From assembly GCA_033980235.1 (NCBI GenBank), contig CM067064.1, positions 6,376,501 to 6,440,500 on the forward strand: 64,000 bases of DNA, written 5' to 3'. Under the pieces are notes generated by a model. That model saw nothing but the letters and a program-made list of their open reading frames with translations, did no database searches and was not told the DNA's origin. Source of the DNA: Diadema setosum (lineage: Eukaryota > Echinodermata > Echinoidea > Diadematoida > Diadematidae). The translations under genes were made by a program, and so were the position numbers. This document shows positions 1 through 12,960 of this stretch, in pieces (within the stretch, counting starts at the first letter, position 1; each line of letters starts with the position of its first letter).

Positions 1-670
1 CCCGTGAGCAAATTAGTACACCTAAAATCACCCAAGGTCGAATAGGGATTGCAGCATTCAGAATCCGTATTAGATCACACGTCGTGCGTATTATCTATCA
101 ATGAATGAGAAAGGTATATCAATGTGCTCCTTCATCAGGTCTGAAGAGGCGCTGTTTTTTACAGTAATGAAGGTGAAATGAGACGTGGAGAACTTGTCAA
201 TGTTTAGAAAAAGATTGTGCCGTAATTTCGAGAGGCCATTAGTGTCATCTGCAAAGAGCGGTATATGGCTTTATTGGACTAGTTCATGATGCTGGTTTAA
301 TTGCATTCTGTTGGATGTATTGGGTGCAGTGCTTTGAGTGGCTCTCCACGTTCTACCTGTCGGCTTTCCTTTAATATCTGCTTTTCCCGCGCAGATCAAA
401 GGGCTCTGCGTTCCAGGGGCTGTGAGTGTGCGTGTGTGTGTGTGTACCAGCAGGGTGTTTTGTCCTGCACTTCGCAATTAATTCGGAATGGAGGCATTAC
501 TATGTGGACTCTCTGTGCTCAAGCTTTCTGTATAACAGTCAAGGCCTAGTAAACATGAAAAGAAATAAATACGTAATGTATATATATCGCTGTGTATCAC
601 TGACCGTTTCTTAACTCTATGTGCCAGTGAATATCAAGCACACACCTACACACACAAAAACACATACATA

Positions 671-676
671 AAAAAA

Positions 677-720
<44 letters not shown>

Positions 721-743
721 TGTGTGCGTGTGTGTGTGTGTGT
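671..743. repeat. (TA)n followed by (TG)n microsatellite
   Basis: A poly-A run, then about 38 bp of TA, then GTGTGTGCGTG units. Another (TG)n tract is at 939-966. The rest of 1-1370 holds nothing recognisable. Confidence 0.95.
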
Positions 744-1369
744 AGGCTTGTTGTGTACTGACATATGCACAGATATGATGTGTGATCCTCGCTATCTGTG
801 CATCCTATACTAGATGAGGTAATTAGGCTTGATACGAGTATAGATTTTCAAGCTGCAAGCTGTGTAATGAGTCTTAATGAGTCATTATTATCATTACTTT
901 TAAATTCCTAACATAAACTTGATTGCCTGTCATTATGATGTGTGTGTGTGTGTGTGTGTGTGTGTGGCGGGAAAGGGGATGGGAGGGGTTGAAGTAACAC
1001 ATTTAAGGCATGTGTGCAAATTGTGTTTTGTTCCATAAATTTCATGAAGTATAAAGAAGGCCAATAATGAGCTGTAAGGATGAAATGGGCCGCGCTAAAC
1101 TGTTAGCTTCAGATCTGCGACGTAATGCGCAAATCGTGGGACGCAGGTAATTGGGCAAAACTAGAAATGTCGCTTTGGCGACTGGTATGCCTCCACCATA
1201 TCTGGTTCTCCCAATAAGTCTACAGTAAGTCTTGACAATGTATGATGACACTTTCACATAATAGGCAAACAAAAACTGAAATGACATGTTTGTCACAAAT
1301 GTGTTTTCTTGAACTGTGTTTCATTTGGATGAATGGCTAAATTGTTTAAGAGAGCAAGTATTCAGGTAT

Positions 1370-2160
1370 ATGTGTATGGACTTTTAAACTTTGCCCTTTG
1401 AACTCTTGGCCCACGATTCAAATAATCACTAACTGGTAACATCCATTTTGATGACAATATTTTGAGCTATTTTCAAAATCTGAAAAAAAAAAAAATCACT
1501 CGACCTTTGACCACATGGTCCAAATCTTCCCCTACAAAATCAATGTGCAGTAATGGATGTATATACCTAGTTTGATTAATACATTGACTAATCTCCAAGG
1601 TAAGGAGAAATTCGATTTCAATTTAAATGTCATTTCAGCATTGAATAGTGAGTTTAAGCATTTTAACATGACTTTTGATCCTTGACCAATGACGTCATGA
1701 CCGTAAAATTTTAAAGAGAATCATTGTCAGGCAGTACATGTGCAAGTTTCATGAATATATCTTGAGCCATTTCCGAGATATAGAGAAAAGAGTGAAAGTT
1801 TAGCGTTCTCACTTGACCTTTGCTTTTTACCTTTGACCCCATGCCCAAAAATTTCCCTAGAGATTTTTTTTTTTTTTTTGGGGGGGGGGGACATGTATAT
1901 ATCAAGCTTCAAGAAAATACATTCAGGCATTGAATGGATATGAAGGAAATGTTGAAATTTTAAGAATTTGACGCCTACCTTTGACCTTATAATCCTTGAG
2001 CATACTGCACGAAAAAGTCCACTCGTAAATATGCCAAGTTTCATAAGGATACCTCTAGCGGTTTTGAAGTTATACACTGTCTACAAAATTGATTACGGAA
2101 GGATGGACAACCCAAGAATATAATGCCTCTGACGGCAATTCGTGACGGAGGCTTTTTTTT
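1370..2160. repeat. Degenerate tandem block of 'GACCTTTGACC' units, ending in a GCCTC/GAGGC hairpin
   Basis: The core recurs near 1390 (weak), 1501, 1676, 1829 and 1977, at spacings of 110-175 bp, together with phrases such as TTTCATGAATATATCTTGAGC and CATTTCCGAGATATAG. The block ends ATAATGCCTCTGACGG...CGGAGGC (2122-2152), followed by poly-T. This is an interspersed repeat with internal units and no ORF. The ORFs on the - strand here are shadows of it. Confidence 0.6.
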
Positions 2161-2478
2161 TTTAAAGTGTCGTTCTGCACATGCTTGGGATAGCTGTTCC
2201 CATTGTTCAAGCCGGGAGGAGACACGTCATAAATATTAACGTCGCAGATATAAATTTCGCTAAACTTATGACGCGAAGACAAAAGTAACATTCAATACTG
2301 TGTTGCTAATCAAAAGAACAAAAACTGCATCGATCCATATTATTTTCACGCTAAGAAAAATCTACTGCTGTCTCTGAAAATAATTCAAACATGAAGCCGT
2401 GAAATTGAATGCTTGAAAAGAGAGAAAATGATCGATCATAGGCCTATATAGATTCGACCATATTCTGTACTTCCAATA

Positions 2479-2850
2479 TTAAAGGGACTGTGCAGTAGGG
2501 CTACTGGTTGAGGTGAGGTTTCAGCTTGTAACGTTTTGGGAGATATTTAGAAACCACTCTGTGAAATGTTGAAGACCATACAATTCTAAGGGAAATCAAA
2601 AGTTTTTTATTTGATGAAAATTGGTTTTAAAATGACTGAGATATCTAAAAAGTCGTGGCCTGTCAATTTTATTAGGATCGGTTTTTTTTAATATCTCAGC
2701 CATTTCAAGGCCGATTTTCATTAAATAAACGTTGAATCCTTCTTGAAATTGCATACTCTTTCATATTTCAAAAGAGGTTTCTCATTTTCCCACCAAAAAA
2801 AGTTATAAACCCGAATCCTCACCTCAGCCATTACTGCACAGTCCTTTTAA
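2479..2850. mobile_element. Palindromic MITE, family A copy 1
   Basis: Ends are TTAAAGGGACTGTGCAGT and ACTGCACAGTCCTTTTAA. The inside is largely an inverted repeat, with GAGATATCT near 2637 mirrored by AATATCTCAGCC near 2690. No coding capacity. A second copy lies at 28701-29091. Confidence 0.85.
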
Positions 2851-3233
2851 ACTATGGCGCTTAAACAAAACATTCTGCTATGGAAAATGTTTGCTGTAGC
2901 ATGGCGGCATGTGTTCACAGGTGAGTTGACGGTGACACGATGACCTGCGAAATTATTGTATATTTGAGAAATTCGCTATCCAAATGAACATCAGTGTGTA
3001 GTTACGTGAGCATAATATGACACAATTTGAAGCACACGATAGTAGAGGGTCTTTATGATTGATACTGCTTCATGCTGAAACAAACATATTTTGTTTGTGC
3101 TCTCATTGTGCATGAAATTGGGGGGGGGGAAATGATTACCCAATCATAGGTGTATTTATCTATGTGTCGTGAGAAACGAAATCTACTGATGATATGAAGT
3201 AACTACAGTTTTTTAAAAAAAAAAGTTTAGATA

Positions 3234-3265
3234 ATGCCTCCGGCGACACTTCGTGGCGGAGGCAT
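3234..3265. repeat. Hairpin ATGCCTCCG...CGGAGGCAT
   Basis: A 9-bp perfect stem (3234-3242 with 3257-3265) encloses GCGACACTTCGTGG. Nineteen bases of it recur exactly, in reverse, at 31894-31912, and a diverged form ends the repeat at 2122-2152. It is probably the terminus of a repeat family. Confidence 0.7.
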
Positions 3266-3501
3266 AAAAACAGTTTACAATAAGCATTAGATTTCAATCA
3301 TTCTGTAATGCATACCTGTATCACAGATTTATCCCGACAATTAGAAAGCTTCTGATCCTTGCCCGACATAGCAACATCCATTAAAGCATGTAAAGTGTAT
3401 TCCAAGTATGAAATGCATTAAGTACATGTATAATACAATATCCATAGATGGGGTAGAATGGTAAAAATGTCCTCGGAGGAAAATATGTATGCAAACTTGA
3501 G

Positions 3502-3602
3502 TAATAATAATAATAGTAATAATAGCTGGTTTTTATAGCGCATTTCACACTTGTTAAGTATCTCAGTGCACTTTACAGACTATTATTACTATTATTAATT
3601 AT
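3502..3602. repeat. AAT-flanked 'TATAGCGC...CTCAGTGCACTTTACA' inverted repeat
   Basis: AATAATAATAATAG and TATTATTACTATTATT flank GGTTTTTATAGCGCATTTC and TCTCAGTGCACTTTACAG. The outer arms are complementary, making a small foldback. It resembles widespread 'TATAGCGC/AGCGCTTTACA' repeats of aquatic animals. Confidence 0.5.
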
Positions 3603-4170
3603 GAGTACAATATTTTACTCTCCTAATGCAAAGACACTGCCGATTTTTGGAATACTGTCGAAGCATAGTTAACAGCTGATGTAGTAGACAGAATAGAGTA
3701 CCAAATCCATCGCCATGGCAAATGATTCTAAACAATCTCACCTGTTCCGAGTATCTGTCAGAGCACCTGACCACTATTGTTGTCACCCATGCTCGCACCT
3801 GGTTCCAACCCAAGCTATAACAAAAGATTGTGATGTCATCACTTCGGTATTCTGTTGTTGGTAGTTCATAATCATGACAGGGTTAAGAACGAATAGAATG
3901 CCTTCCCCTGATGACTTGGTACTGAGGTATTTAATGCACCTGTTCGTGTTCAATACATTTCAAACAGCTGGAAATCTAGTGCACGTTCATTACCTTGCTG
4001 TCACAGGTGGCGTAGGTATCGAGGAATTCACCCGTGGATGTCGGGTTACATTCTGTATAATAACTAATAAAGGCATGTTAAAAGAATCACAATCTCAAAG
4101 CATCTTCCTTGCTGTGGATATGCCTTTCCAATAAAGTGTTTGTATGCGCGTTTATGCGTGCGTGTGAGCG

Positions 4171-4341
4171 TGTGTGTGTGTGTGTGTATGTGTAATTGTT
4201 CCTTTTTCTCGTTCTTGTTGCTGTTATGATTATTAAGCAATAATGCAGAATAGATCCGATAGCCTTTTCAAGAAAAGCTTCTTTACCGAGTGCTCCGTGT
4301 TTGTGTGTTTGTTTGTTTGTTTGTTTTTGTTTTTGTTTTTT
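4171..4341. repeat. (TG)n and (GTTT)n microsatellites
   Basis: GT repeats at about 4171-4190 and GTTT units at about 4304-4341. Poly-G runs also occur at 4511-4520 and 4739-4749. ORFs crossing them are low-complexity. Confidence 0.85.
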
Positions 4342-6009
4342 TGTTTTTCCTCGAAAACGATATCTGAGGACCTGATCAGACAACCGGCGTCTTCTGCTAT
4401 GATAATGACGGAGGTGATGATCATGCAGAGTTGTTCTACAATGTAGGTACCGGTTGTACTTCATTCTAGGTACACCATAGACAGATTGTGGTGCCAGATT
4501 CGCTCTGAAGGGGGGGGGGGACAGTAATCCCACTGTAATAGTAGGAGGCTGTCATTGATCCAACCGGCAGAGCTATTGGTTTTCGCCGAATTTCTTATGT
4601 CGGCGGTGTTCGGCTCTCGCGGGAACTGTCTGCTAGCCAGCATTCCCGACAGTCGATACTCCTGCATAATGCAGTACCTGCGTTTCAGGTGGAAGCGATT
4701 CAAAGTTCCTGGGCATGAAGACATTCTGAAGGCTGAAGGGGGGGGGGGGTGCTAAAATAATGTCGCGGAGCAGAAGATCAATAGATTTGTTACGTGTAGA
4801 CAGTTTGGATTAACTGTTGGAGAGACGTGGCTTTGATAGAGAGCTCCAGTGGGAGTTCGGAGAAAGGGAGTTTCTAAGGAGAGGCTATCTCGACGGAGTT
4901 CAAGAGAAGGGTGCTTTTAATGGACAGTTTCATTAGGGGGGTTTGAGCAGATTCAGAGCGACAGCTGGTCCAAACGCCAGGCTCTCTATCTGGCCCAAGA
5001 GAATCGTGATATACCAGTTAACTGTCGCCACGTACCCCCACTCCCTCCACAGCACATTACTTCCTTAACTCGGTATAAATTGCTGTTTGAGAACATGAAC
5101 GAACTTTGCAAGCATGATGATTATGCCTTTCTGGTTTGTAACTTACTGCATAAGTGATACTGTCCATGCAGAATAAGCAACAATGACTTATTTTCATAGC
5201 ATCGGTTATTTCAGTTGTAGAAACAGAGTGAAAATGACGCAATGAAAAAAAAAAACTCTAATCGAAGACCTCCATCATCATTGTGGAATACTTCGCGCCT
5301 ACATGATCAAATAAATAGCTGCGGACTTGAGCAAAAACAACAACAAGCAAAACATAAGTTCATTTGTGAATTTGAACACTGTCTACGTCCGGATGATCGA
5401 TGTATCCCCACTAGCTTTGGCGATAATACTCGGAGCAATCTTACCTATGATTCAGCTAAATTGCCTCGTTTCGTTTGCGTCCTTATCTGTCATCGTCTCC
5501 ATGTATTTTCCCCTCACAACAGGCCGAAGAACCACCTGGGGAGATCTACATTCGTTTTCAATCCGCTCCGTCTATTATAATCAAGGTTTCTTTTCCTTTT
5601 CATCGTGAGTATACACGTGTCGTACTGTTATCCTCGTTCCACATCTACCGTAGATTGAGCCATTCATTTGGAATGAAGCGTGGCGTCGCGAAAGTGATAT
5701 GCAAGTTCTGTAAATGATACTCCCTTCAGTTCGATAATCCATCAATCGCGAGGCAGCCATGCACTGGCCGAGCTAGCCATTGTGTACACATGCACAATGG
5801 GGGTTACTGGTCCCCTTCTTACTGTTTTAACATGAACTCGCACCTGATTAGAGGAATACACATTCTTGCTGACGTCACTGCATGTTAAAAAATGATTGAA
5901 AATCAAACAAGGGCACCGATACTCCTACCCGTATATTTTTTATGTTAAGAAGGGCCTATCCCCGCTCCATTTTCATCTTCTTACAAGTGTGGTATCTTAT
6001 GCCATTTAA

Positions 6010-6480
6010 AGGGGAATGAAACCTAAATGCTAGTATGCATGTGTGAGTGAATGCAGCAATTTGTATAACTCTAGAGCACATCGGCGTATGTTAAATGAAA
6101 ATTTGACAATTTGTTAAAAAGTTATGTTTTTTTAACCGTTTGGTGCAGCTATCGCTGGATGACACGACTACAACAGTTTGTGACGTCACATATGACGAAC
6201 GATGAAAGGAAAATATAAAGAAGATTCGACAAAATTCCTTAATTTCTTTTGAAAAGTACTCTTCCCTCAACTGGTTATACTGACAGAATGTTTATGTTAA
6301 GGGTAAGATCAATCCCCTGTTTTCTGAAAGAGGTAATTAAGTCAAGTGCTCTTTAATTATGCAAAAAAAGTGATAATTGTTTATTTTTTCAGATTTTCTT
6401 TCATAATTCTTCGCTAAGCACCAAAACTTGTGAAAATCCATAACTTTTGAACGGATTGTCCATCTTTTGTCAAAATTTCA
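6010..6480. repeat. Probable interspersed repeat starting AAAGGGGAATGAAACC
   Basis: The opening AAAGGGGAATGAAACC and the later GTGACGTCACATATGACG look like dispersed repeats of marine deuterostomes. There is no second copy in this window and no ORF, so support is weak. Confidence 0.3.
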
Positions 6481-6640
6481 TCAACTTCCATCATATTCAT
6501 TTTTGTTAATATTCTTTGCAATATTGTTCATGCAAAAATCAAAGAACATTGAATACATAACTTTGAACAAAATGTCAAAATCTATACTTGAAATGGAGTT
6601 TCGGTTCTCTTACACAGTAAGAAGACAAAATGATATTGTC

Positions 6641-6645
6641 TTCTC

Positions 6646-6676
<31 letters not shown>

Positions 6677-6677
6677 T
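6641..6677. repeat. (CT)n microsatellite
   Basis: A run of CT dinucleotides with one CCT interruption. Confidence 0.9.
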
Positions 6678-7081
6678 CCTGCTTGGAAAATCTTGAAAAT
6701 TTGGCATCTTGCTATAAAGTGGGACATCCATTCTAATTTGTCAGATATGTCGGCTTTCATTTTAGAATACTCGGCAAAATTCGATGCACAAATCTAAAAT
6801 CACTTGAGTTAACCCACTTGCAGCAAAATCCTGTCTATTTCCGCGCGATTCCTATACAAAAAAGGGGGGTAGCACCTTGACGAATTTGGTTTCCTCTTCA
6901 AACCCTTTGACAGAGTACAAGGGGAGAATAATTCTGATAGAATATTATAAAGAGTACTCGTCATGTCGTTGGCAGGATTCGATGCCATCCATTTCATGAA
7001 GAGACACGACTGTCATCTTAACAGGTTTCTGTCATGGTCCATGTTCAGCTCATATATCAAGGTTTAGTTTGCGTCGATAAT

Positions 7082-7124
7082 ATAGGGCGTGCACCGACCG
7101 CACACCTGTTAGTGCACGCCCTAT
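7082..7124. repeat. Perfect 13-bp hairpin, 17-base loop
   Basis: ATAGGGCGTGCAC (7082-7094) is exactly mirrored by GTGCACGCCCTAT (7112-7124). It is GC-richer than its surroundings. Confidence 0.8.
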
Positions 7125-7585
7125 TTATCCGACAAACCGTTTTACTACCATTTTCGAACTTTCCACAATATGAGGTTGCTCCTAATAACCAGAATACTTG
7201 CCCGAGGTTTGCTATAACTTGAGACATCATCAACTACTACATGCAAAGTGGACTCCAAGTAAGACCTACTCAAAAAGTTACTTACGTATCCAAATGGGTG
7301 TACTATTGGCTACTGTTCAGGATTAAATATGCGGTCATTGAATACAACATGATTTAAGTCATGCTATAAATGATTTCTTACACGGATTCCCCACGTCCAA
7401 ATTGCATTTGAAAAGTCAATTTAAAAAAAAAGTCAAGAGAAATGGACAGTGCAAACTTCATGCTGATTAGACTTAAACAATTTTGCAATAGATACTTTGC
7501 TAATTCACTATTCTTTTTTTAAAGTCGTGATCAAAATAATTTGAAATTATATGTAATCCCCTCACATACATTTGGTTTGCCTATG

Positions 7586-7838
7586 GATAATGATAGTAAT
7601 AATGTTTTATTTATCCAGGGTAGCCTCTTCAGTGTTGCCACTGCTCTACCAGAGGGCCCTGCCATTATTATTACCCCAGCGTTGCCAGGTCCCCATTTAT
7701 ACACCTGGGTCGAGAGGGACAATTGTGGGTAAAACAACTTGCCCAAGGACGTAAGCACTGGGCGGGAATCGAACCCGGGTCCTCCGATCGGGAGTCGGGA
7801 GTCTTATCCACTATGCCACAGCGCCCACACAGCGCCCC
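7586..7838 (-). mobile_element. tRNA-derived SINE, copy 1
   Basis: On the - strand the head has A-box-like TGGCATAGTGGA and a good B box GGTTCGATTCC (from GGGTTCGATTCCCGCCC), so it derives from a tRNA. The body reads CTTGGGCAAGTTG, then CCTCTCGACCCAGGT, ACCTGGCAACGCTGG and GCAGGGCCCTCTGG. The tail is rich in ATAAT repeats. The acceptor stem does not close, so it is not a tRNA gene. The same body is seen at 53595-53852 in the opposite orientation, which confirms an interspersed family. Confidence 0.85.
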
Positions 7839-9022
7839 CACACTAAAGGTATCACGATCATCATTTAAGTCGATAATCAAGCAACTGTACATTTTCATTA
7901 CAAATATCATCGTTGGTGAAGTTTTAAACCTCTACGGCACTTTCTTCAAGTTGCTTTGAACGAAAAGTAGTTTCATAGAATCTGTAATTAAATATGCTAT
8001 TAAAAGTGTGTCGTAAACTTGATCTGTACGTCTTCAATTAAGCCTGTTTGAAATTCGATGTATATGGTGATGGACATCTGACGAGATGACAGCAGAAACG
8101 AAATCCTCATGTCAGTGGAGTAAAAAGAGTCTTTTTCTCGAGTTTAAGAAGACTGAGGGAAACAGATAGCTTATCTTAATGCTTGTGACAATCATCATCG
8201 ACGCCTCGGGTGTTTGATGCGTAACGTGGTGCATGTGCGTGTTTCTGCATGTGCATGTTTCTGTCATGTTGTCGTCATGCTTATCCAGTTAACTCCCTTT
8301 AAACACTGACAAAGCATTCTTCATTGATCAGACGTTAACAGGTGACGTCAAACTTATCCGTAGACATTTTTTTTACTTGTCGATCTTGCATAAGTCTGAA
8401 GTGTACGTGGGTTGAAATTTAGGATTAACGTTTGTATTGGAATTATAATAAAAACAGCAGACTATTAATTTTCTGTGAGTGATTCGAATTAGACTCAATG
8501 GGAAAAGGATCTTTATGAAGAGACATAAAGAACTTACTGTGGGTGCTGTAAGTGTAGTCATTACATTCATACTAAATGTTTCTTAAGAAGTTAAGAAATT
8601 GGAGAGACAAAAAAAAAAACCAGGATAGATTCACGAGATGATTATGATTAAAACTCCTTCTAACTGACACTGATACTGTTTTCATACAGCCAGTACACGT
8701 GCACTGTACACGTCTGGTAATATACCGGTATAAAAACATGAAACACTTTATAACGCCATGTCTACTTAAACACTGAAATCATGTTATAAGATTTTGTGAT
8801 TCATATATCTGGGCAATATAGAAAATAAGGCACCGCACTACTCAAAGACTATACATAATATGTAACCATGACACTATAAAACACCTGAACATAATGCGTG
8901 GCAACACTAATCCCCCACAAGTGCTATAAAATGCCACAGTCAGTACAAGGTACAGACACATAGGATATTGAGTCTCACAAAATACCGCTCCAGAACTTCG
9001 GAGCATCAAACGTCATCAGAAC

Positions 9023-9409
9023 TTACGGCACTACCTGCACCAGACATGCCAGAACAAAACGCGACACAGCACACCAGAACATAACATACAGATACACGCC
9101 CATACACTGCGTTCTACGTACATCAGCACATAGGCCTACACTGGAATAGGAGTAAGTTTCAATAGAGGACAACGACCTACACTCGAACACGCGCTCTATT
9201 CCCTTGCAGGGAAAAACACCAGCGAAGCTTTGTTGATATAGAGTTTGATCAACTGAACAAGAGGCGCCACTCTGGTATCTTTGGCAAACAGCGGCGTTAT
9301 ATGAAACTAGTTTCTGCTCTGTTGACTCCGCGTTTTCCGCTTCCCACATAGAAAGTGGAATATAGCACAAAACACACGTGCCTATCATCAACATCGCAAG
9401 ATTGCGCAT
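9023..9409 (-). CDS. Candidate small secreted or membrane protein ORF (128 aa), unrecognised
   Basis: No family recognised. Reading from the internal ATG at 9409, the frame gives 128 residues. It opens with a signal-peptide-like segment (MRN then LAMLMIGTCVLCYIPLS) and ends with a hydrophobic segment (YLYVMFWCAVSRFVLACLVQVV). It contains about ten cysteines, several paired as CQRYQSGASC and CADVRRTQC. The same frame stays open upstream to an earlier ATG at 9511. A TATAAAAG box on this strand (9473-9466) would put the transcription start about 30 bp before the 9409 ATG, which is why that start is preferred. The Kozak context is weak. A possible donor (GT-AGGT) inside the frame means the real product, if any, might be spliced. 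It could also be a chance ORF. Confidence 0.22.
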   Translation of the reverse strand: MRNLAMLMIGTCVLCYIPLSMWEAENAESTEQKLVSYNAAVCQRYQSGASCSVDQTLYQQSFAGVFPCKGIERVFECRSLSSIETYSYSSVGLCADVRRTQCMGVYLYVMFWCAVSRFVLACLVQVVP

Positions 9410-9465
9410 TGAGATACGACACAACGCCTTACTTAGAAATCCGCCGACCGAATGTCTTGTATGTG

Positions 9466-9473
9466 CTTTTATA
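9466..9473 (-). promoter_or_regulatory. TATA-like box TATAAAAG upstream of the 128-aa ORF
   Basis: CCTTTATAAAAGC on the - strand is a good TATA consensus about 60 bp ahead of the ATG at 9409. It supports that ORF being a gene, but such AT-rich octamers are common in this window. Confidence 0.25.
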
Positions 9474-10189
9474 AAGGAATATGTCATGGGCGAGAGCAGG
9501 GAGGTGTTCACTCTCGGCCTGAATCAGTTTATCTTCCTTTGAGTTTTTATTTGTTTTCAAGCTGACTGCTATGTACATGAACGAATATACATACAATCCA
9601 TGCACATGCGTAAATATGGTACTTATATTGATACATTGTTATTAATATTGTTGTGTGAGTGCGTGTGTGTGCGTGTCTATGGTTAAAGTGTATCTTTGGT
9701 CAAAAAAAAAAGTTGATATGTGAAAGAGATATATTTTAGTAGTCTGTTGCACCAACAATCAGGAAAAAATGTTACATATAAATGAAAGAAAAGTATATTT
9801 GATATTCAAAATAAGAACTGAATCAGTGAGTCTGAAAGGAAAGACTGTCAATTTTCTTTTGTTCTCAGGAACCAGCAAGGGATTAAGGAACCAGCAAGAG
9901 ATTAGGCAGCCGGGGAACAATAGCAAAGTTATAGTCTTATTTTCAGACCCATTGGCTTTAGTGGTATGTGCGTAACTTTAAATGTATTTTTCTTTGCTAA
10001 TATTAAACCCTTTGTTGTGATTTTTGGCTTAATAGGTTACTGAAATGTACTCTTATACATATCAAAAAATATTTTTTGGTCAAAGATACACCTTAACATG
10101 TGCTGAGTGTGTATTTATCACTACAATTAGGTTTATTTTGATTATTTTGATTAGCTATAAACAAATAAGAACATCGAAATGTTATAGTC

Positions 10190-10345
10190 ATCTTGAGCAA
10201 ATGCATTTCTTCCGTCTTGGCGCGCTCTGTAGAGAGGTTCCTCCCATCATTACAGCTCCTAAACAGGGAGAGATAGTCGTAAGCACCGCATGAAGCCAGG
10301 ATTCGAACCCAAGGTTTGGAAGTACAGAGCTTCGTTCACAATAAC
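10190..10345 (-). mobile_element. Decayed tRNA-derived SINE-like element
   Basis: On the - strand GGGTTCGAATCCTGGC is a good B box, preceded by GGTCACCTGTGTTATTGTGAACGAAGC as a degenerate A box. GTGCTTACG follows the head, as in the SINE at 7586. The rest of the body differs, so it may be another subfamily. Confidence 0.5.
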
Positions 10346-12796
10346 ACAGGTGACCCTATACACTGGGAACCACTGACATCAAGTGACGTAGAAACACACG
10401 GATGTGACGTCACTACACAATTTGACAAGTGAACAAAGATAATGCTGTTTGGGAGCTCTTTCCCTCAATATCCATCGTAAAGTAATTATTCTAATAACTG
10501 GATGATTAACGACGGTAAAGTGTACACAGAATTAAGGGTTCGGTGAACTTGGAGGTGTATCACTGAGTCCTAACATGTGAAATTGTCACGGCATAACTGA
10601 AATGGTCTGCATGTTGCCAATCTTTCATGCAGTTGCTTTGGTGATGACTCCCGTTTACACCCATCGTCGCCCAAATCTAATCCATCATTCTTCCACGCGT
10701 TCCCATGGTAACACTGACGGACCCCACAATGATGACGGAGCAATGAACTAGGAATGAGCCATGAACTCTAATAGCCATATTGTACTCGGTTTGAGTGAGC
10801 TCGTTAACAGGTGATATGATTATTTCATTTCTCAACATTTTATAGTATCACATTATAGGCTGAGGTCTGAAATTTCACCGCCCTTGTCTAACAACTGCAC
10901 ACAACATAAATATGATACCTTTATTTTCTACACCGTGTCATATAATTACAAAAATTGATACGTCACACAGTGAAAAAAAAAACAAACTACGTCATAACAT
11001 CCTCATCAATCACTGTTATTGGTATTTTCCTGGTATCCAACCAAAAACTCATCCTAACATCAAAGAAACCTGAAATCTATTGCGTTGCGTGTGGTTTAGG
11101 TTTTAATCTTGATTAGTTTCCTTATTTTGTGTAAGTTTTGTGTTGTTATCTTTTTAACACAGGCGGTAATTCTAATATCCGGCGAAAAGCGATACATTGA
11201 TACATGAAAGCAGACCATGAAAAAAAAAATATTCTTCCATTTCTTTTTCCATTCATTAGCGTTTGATAGCCCTGCCTTAAAAAATGAGTCTTGCCATTGC
11301 TAGCAACTTTGAATGAACTCGTATATAGGACTCGCTCTCTCCGAAAACCAAATGACTATTCACAAGATGCATGCTTCCAAAATAACACTGAAGAGCATGC
11401 ATGCAATAAGCAATGTCACGGAGAGAACAAGGACAAAGATTTAAGAAATAATCATTTCCTATAGGAATAGATATATAAAAAATTATATATAAGATATAAA
11501 TCATTTGCCGCGCAGTAATAAAATTCTAATCAGGCAAGTTATACTCGTTAAGTAAGTTGATTTTAATTTTTTTTAAATTTTACATACTAAAACATTTGAT
11601 TAAATCTGCGGGAAGATCAAACCAGAAATTTTATAACCTGTTATTTGCACTAAATCCTCTTTTAATGCATGGCGGATCAACCTGCAGTGAACGATTGCTT
11701 TACCTCTGGTCCAACGTATATTTTCTCATTTTATAATCACTACACTAGTATTTACAGCTCGTTAAGAACTTGATTCTAGACACGTGCTCGTATACTTAGT
11801 GTATCTATATGCTATTTTTTTTTCACTCAGTTCTTATTCTTTGGGTTCTGGTTTTTCTTTTTTCATTTTTACATCTTCTTCCCTTTGTGCTTTGCTATTG
11901 TAGCATTCATATACTTTCGTCATTATTATTTTTTGTCCTATATCCAGTGCATAACAAATTTACATTGGTATTTTTCTCCTGGAACCTCCGTTTACAAGCT
12001 TTGCTTTTGTGGTTCCATAATTATTATATTTCACATGTTATAGAGAATTGTCTTGTGTACATTATGTACATGCGTGCTGACACACTTTCTATTTTGACCC
12101 ACTTTATATCATATTTTGCATCTTGCTTGTTTGTATTCTTCTTCTTTTTTTACTTACAGATGTCAAGAGAAATATGAAAATAAACGTGCTGGAGCTGTTC
12201 ACTGTGTCTCGGAGTGTAAGACCAGTGCAGTTTCAGTTATTCAGTTCAAAATGGGTTGTATAGATCATAAAATACATACTTCCGTATCATGAAAATCAAT
12301 GTATAGTGCGAGCAACACTTCCATTTATGCAACATTCGCTTCCCTCTTTCCCATCCGTCTGAAACTGAAAACGAAACTATTCTGCCAACATCATGTTCAA
12401 TTTTGTCATGTATGGTTATTGCTGAATTTGTCGGATGAAAAGTAGTATTAGTAATAAATCTTTTTCACTATCTCCCTTATCGTTTAAATAAATGAGAGAA
12501 TGATAATAAAGATAACATATTTCTGCTGAACAATATTATATGAAGTTGAGTGAAAGGGCTGAAATCACACCAAGCTTAGCTAAGCATGTAGGCCTTCAGT
12601 TTATTTAATCTATTGCTTCATATACTAGGTTATTCATCATTAAAATAATGTATTCCCTGAGACAACATGATATCTTATTTCACTTATGCAAGATGATGAT
12701 GCAGAATCAAATCAAATCAAATCAAACCCCTCATCTGATGAAAATTGTCTCTCGATTGAATGTCCTTTCCGGGCAAGGAAACAATGTTATCCACCC

Positions 12797-12960
<164 letters not shown>

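Noticed and set aside
7760..7838. Possible tRNA gene on the - strand
   Set aside because: It has an A-box-like stretch and a B box, but the acceptor arms do not pair and a SINE body follows directly.
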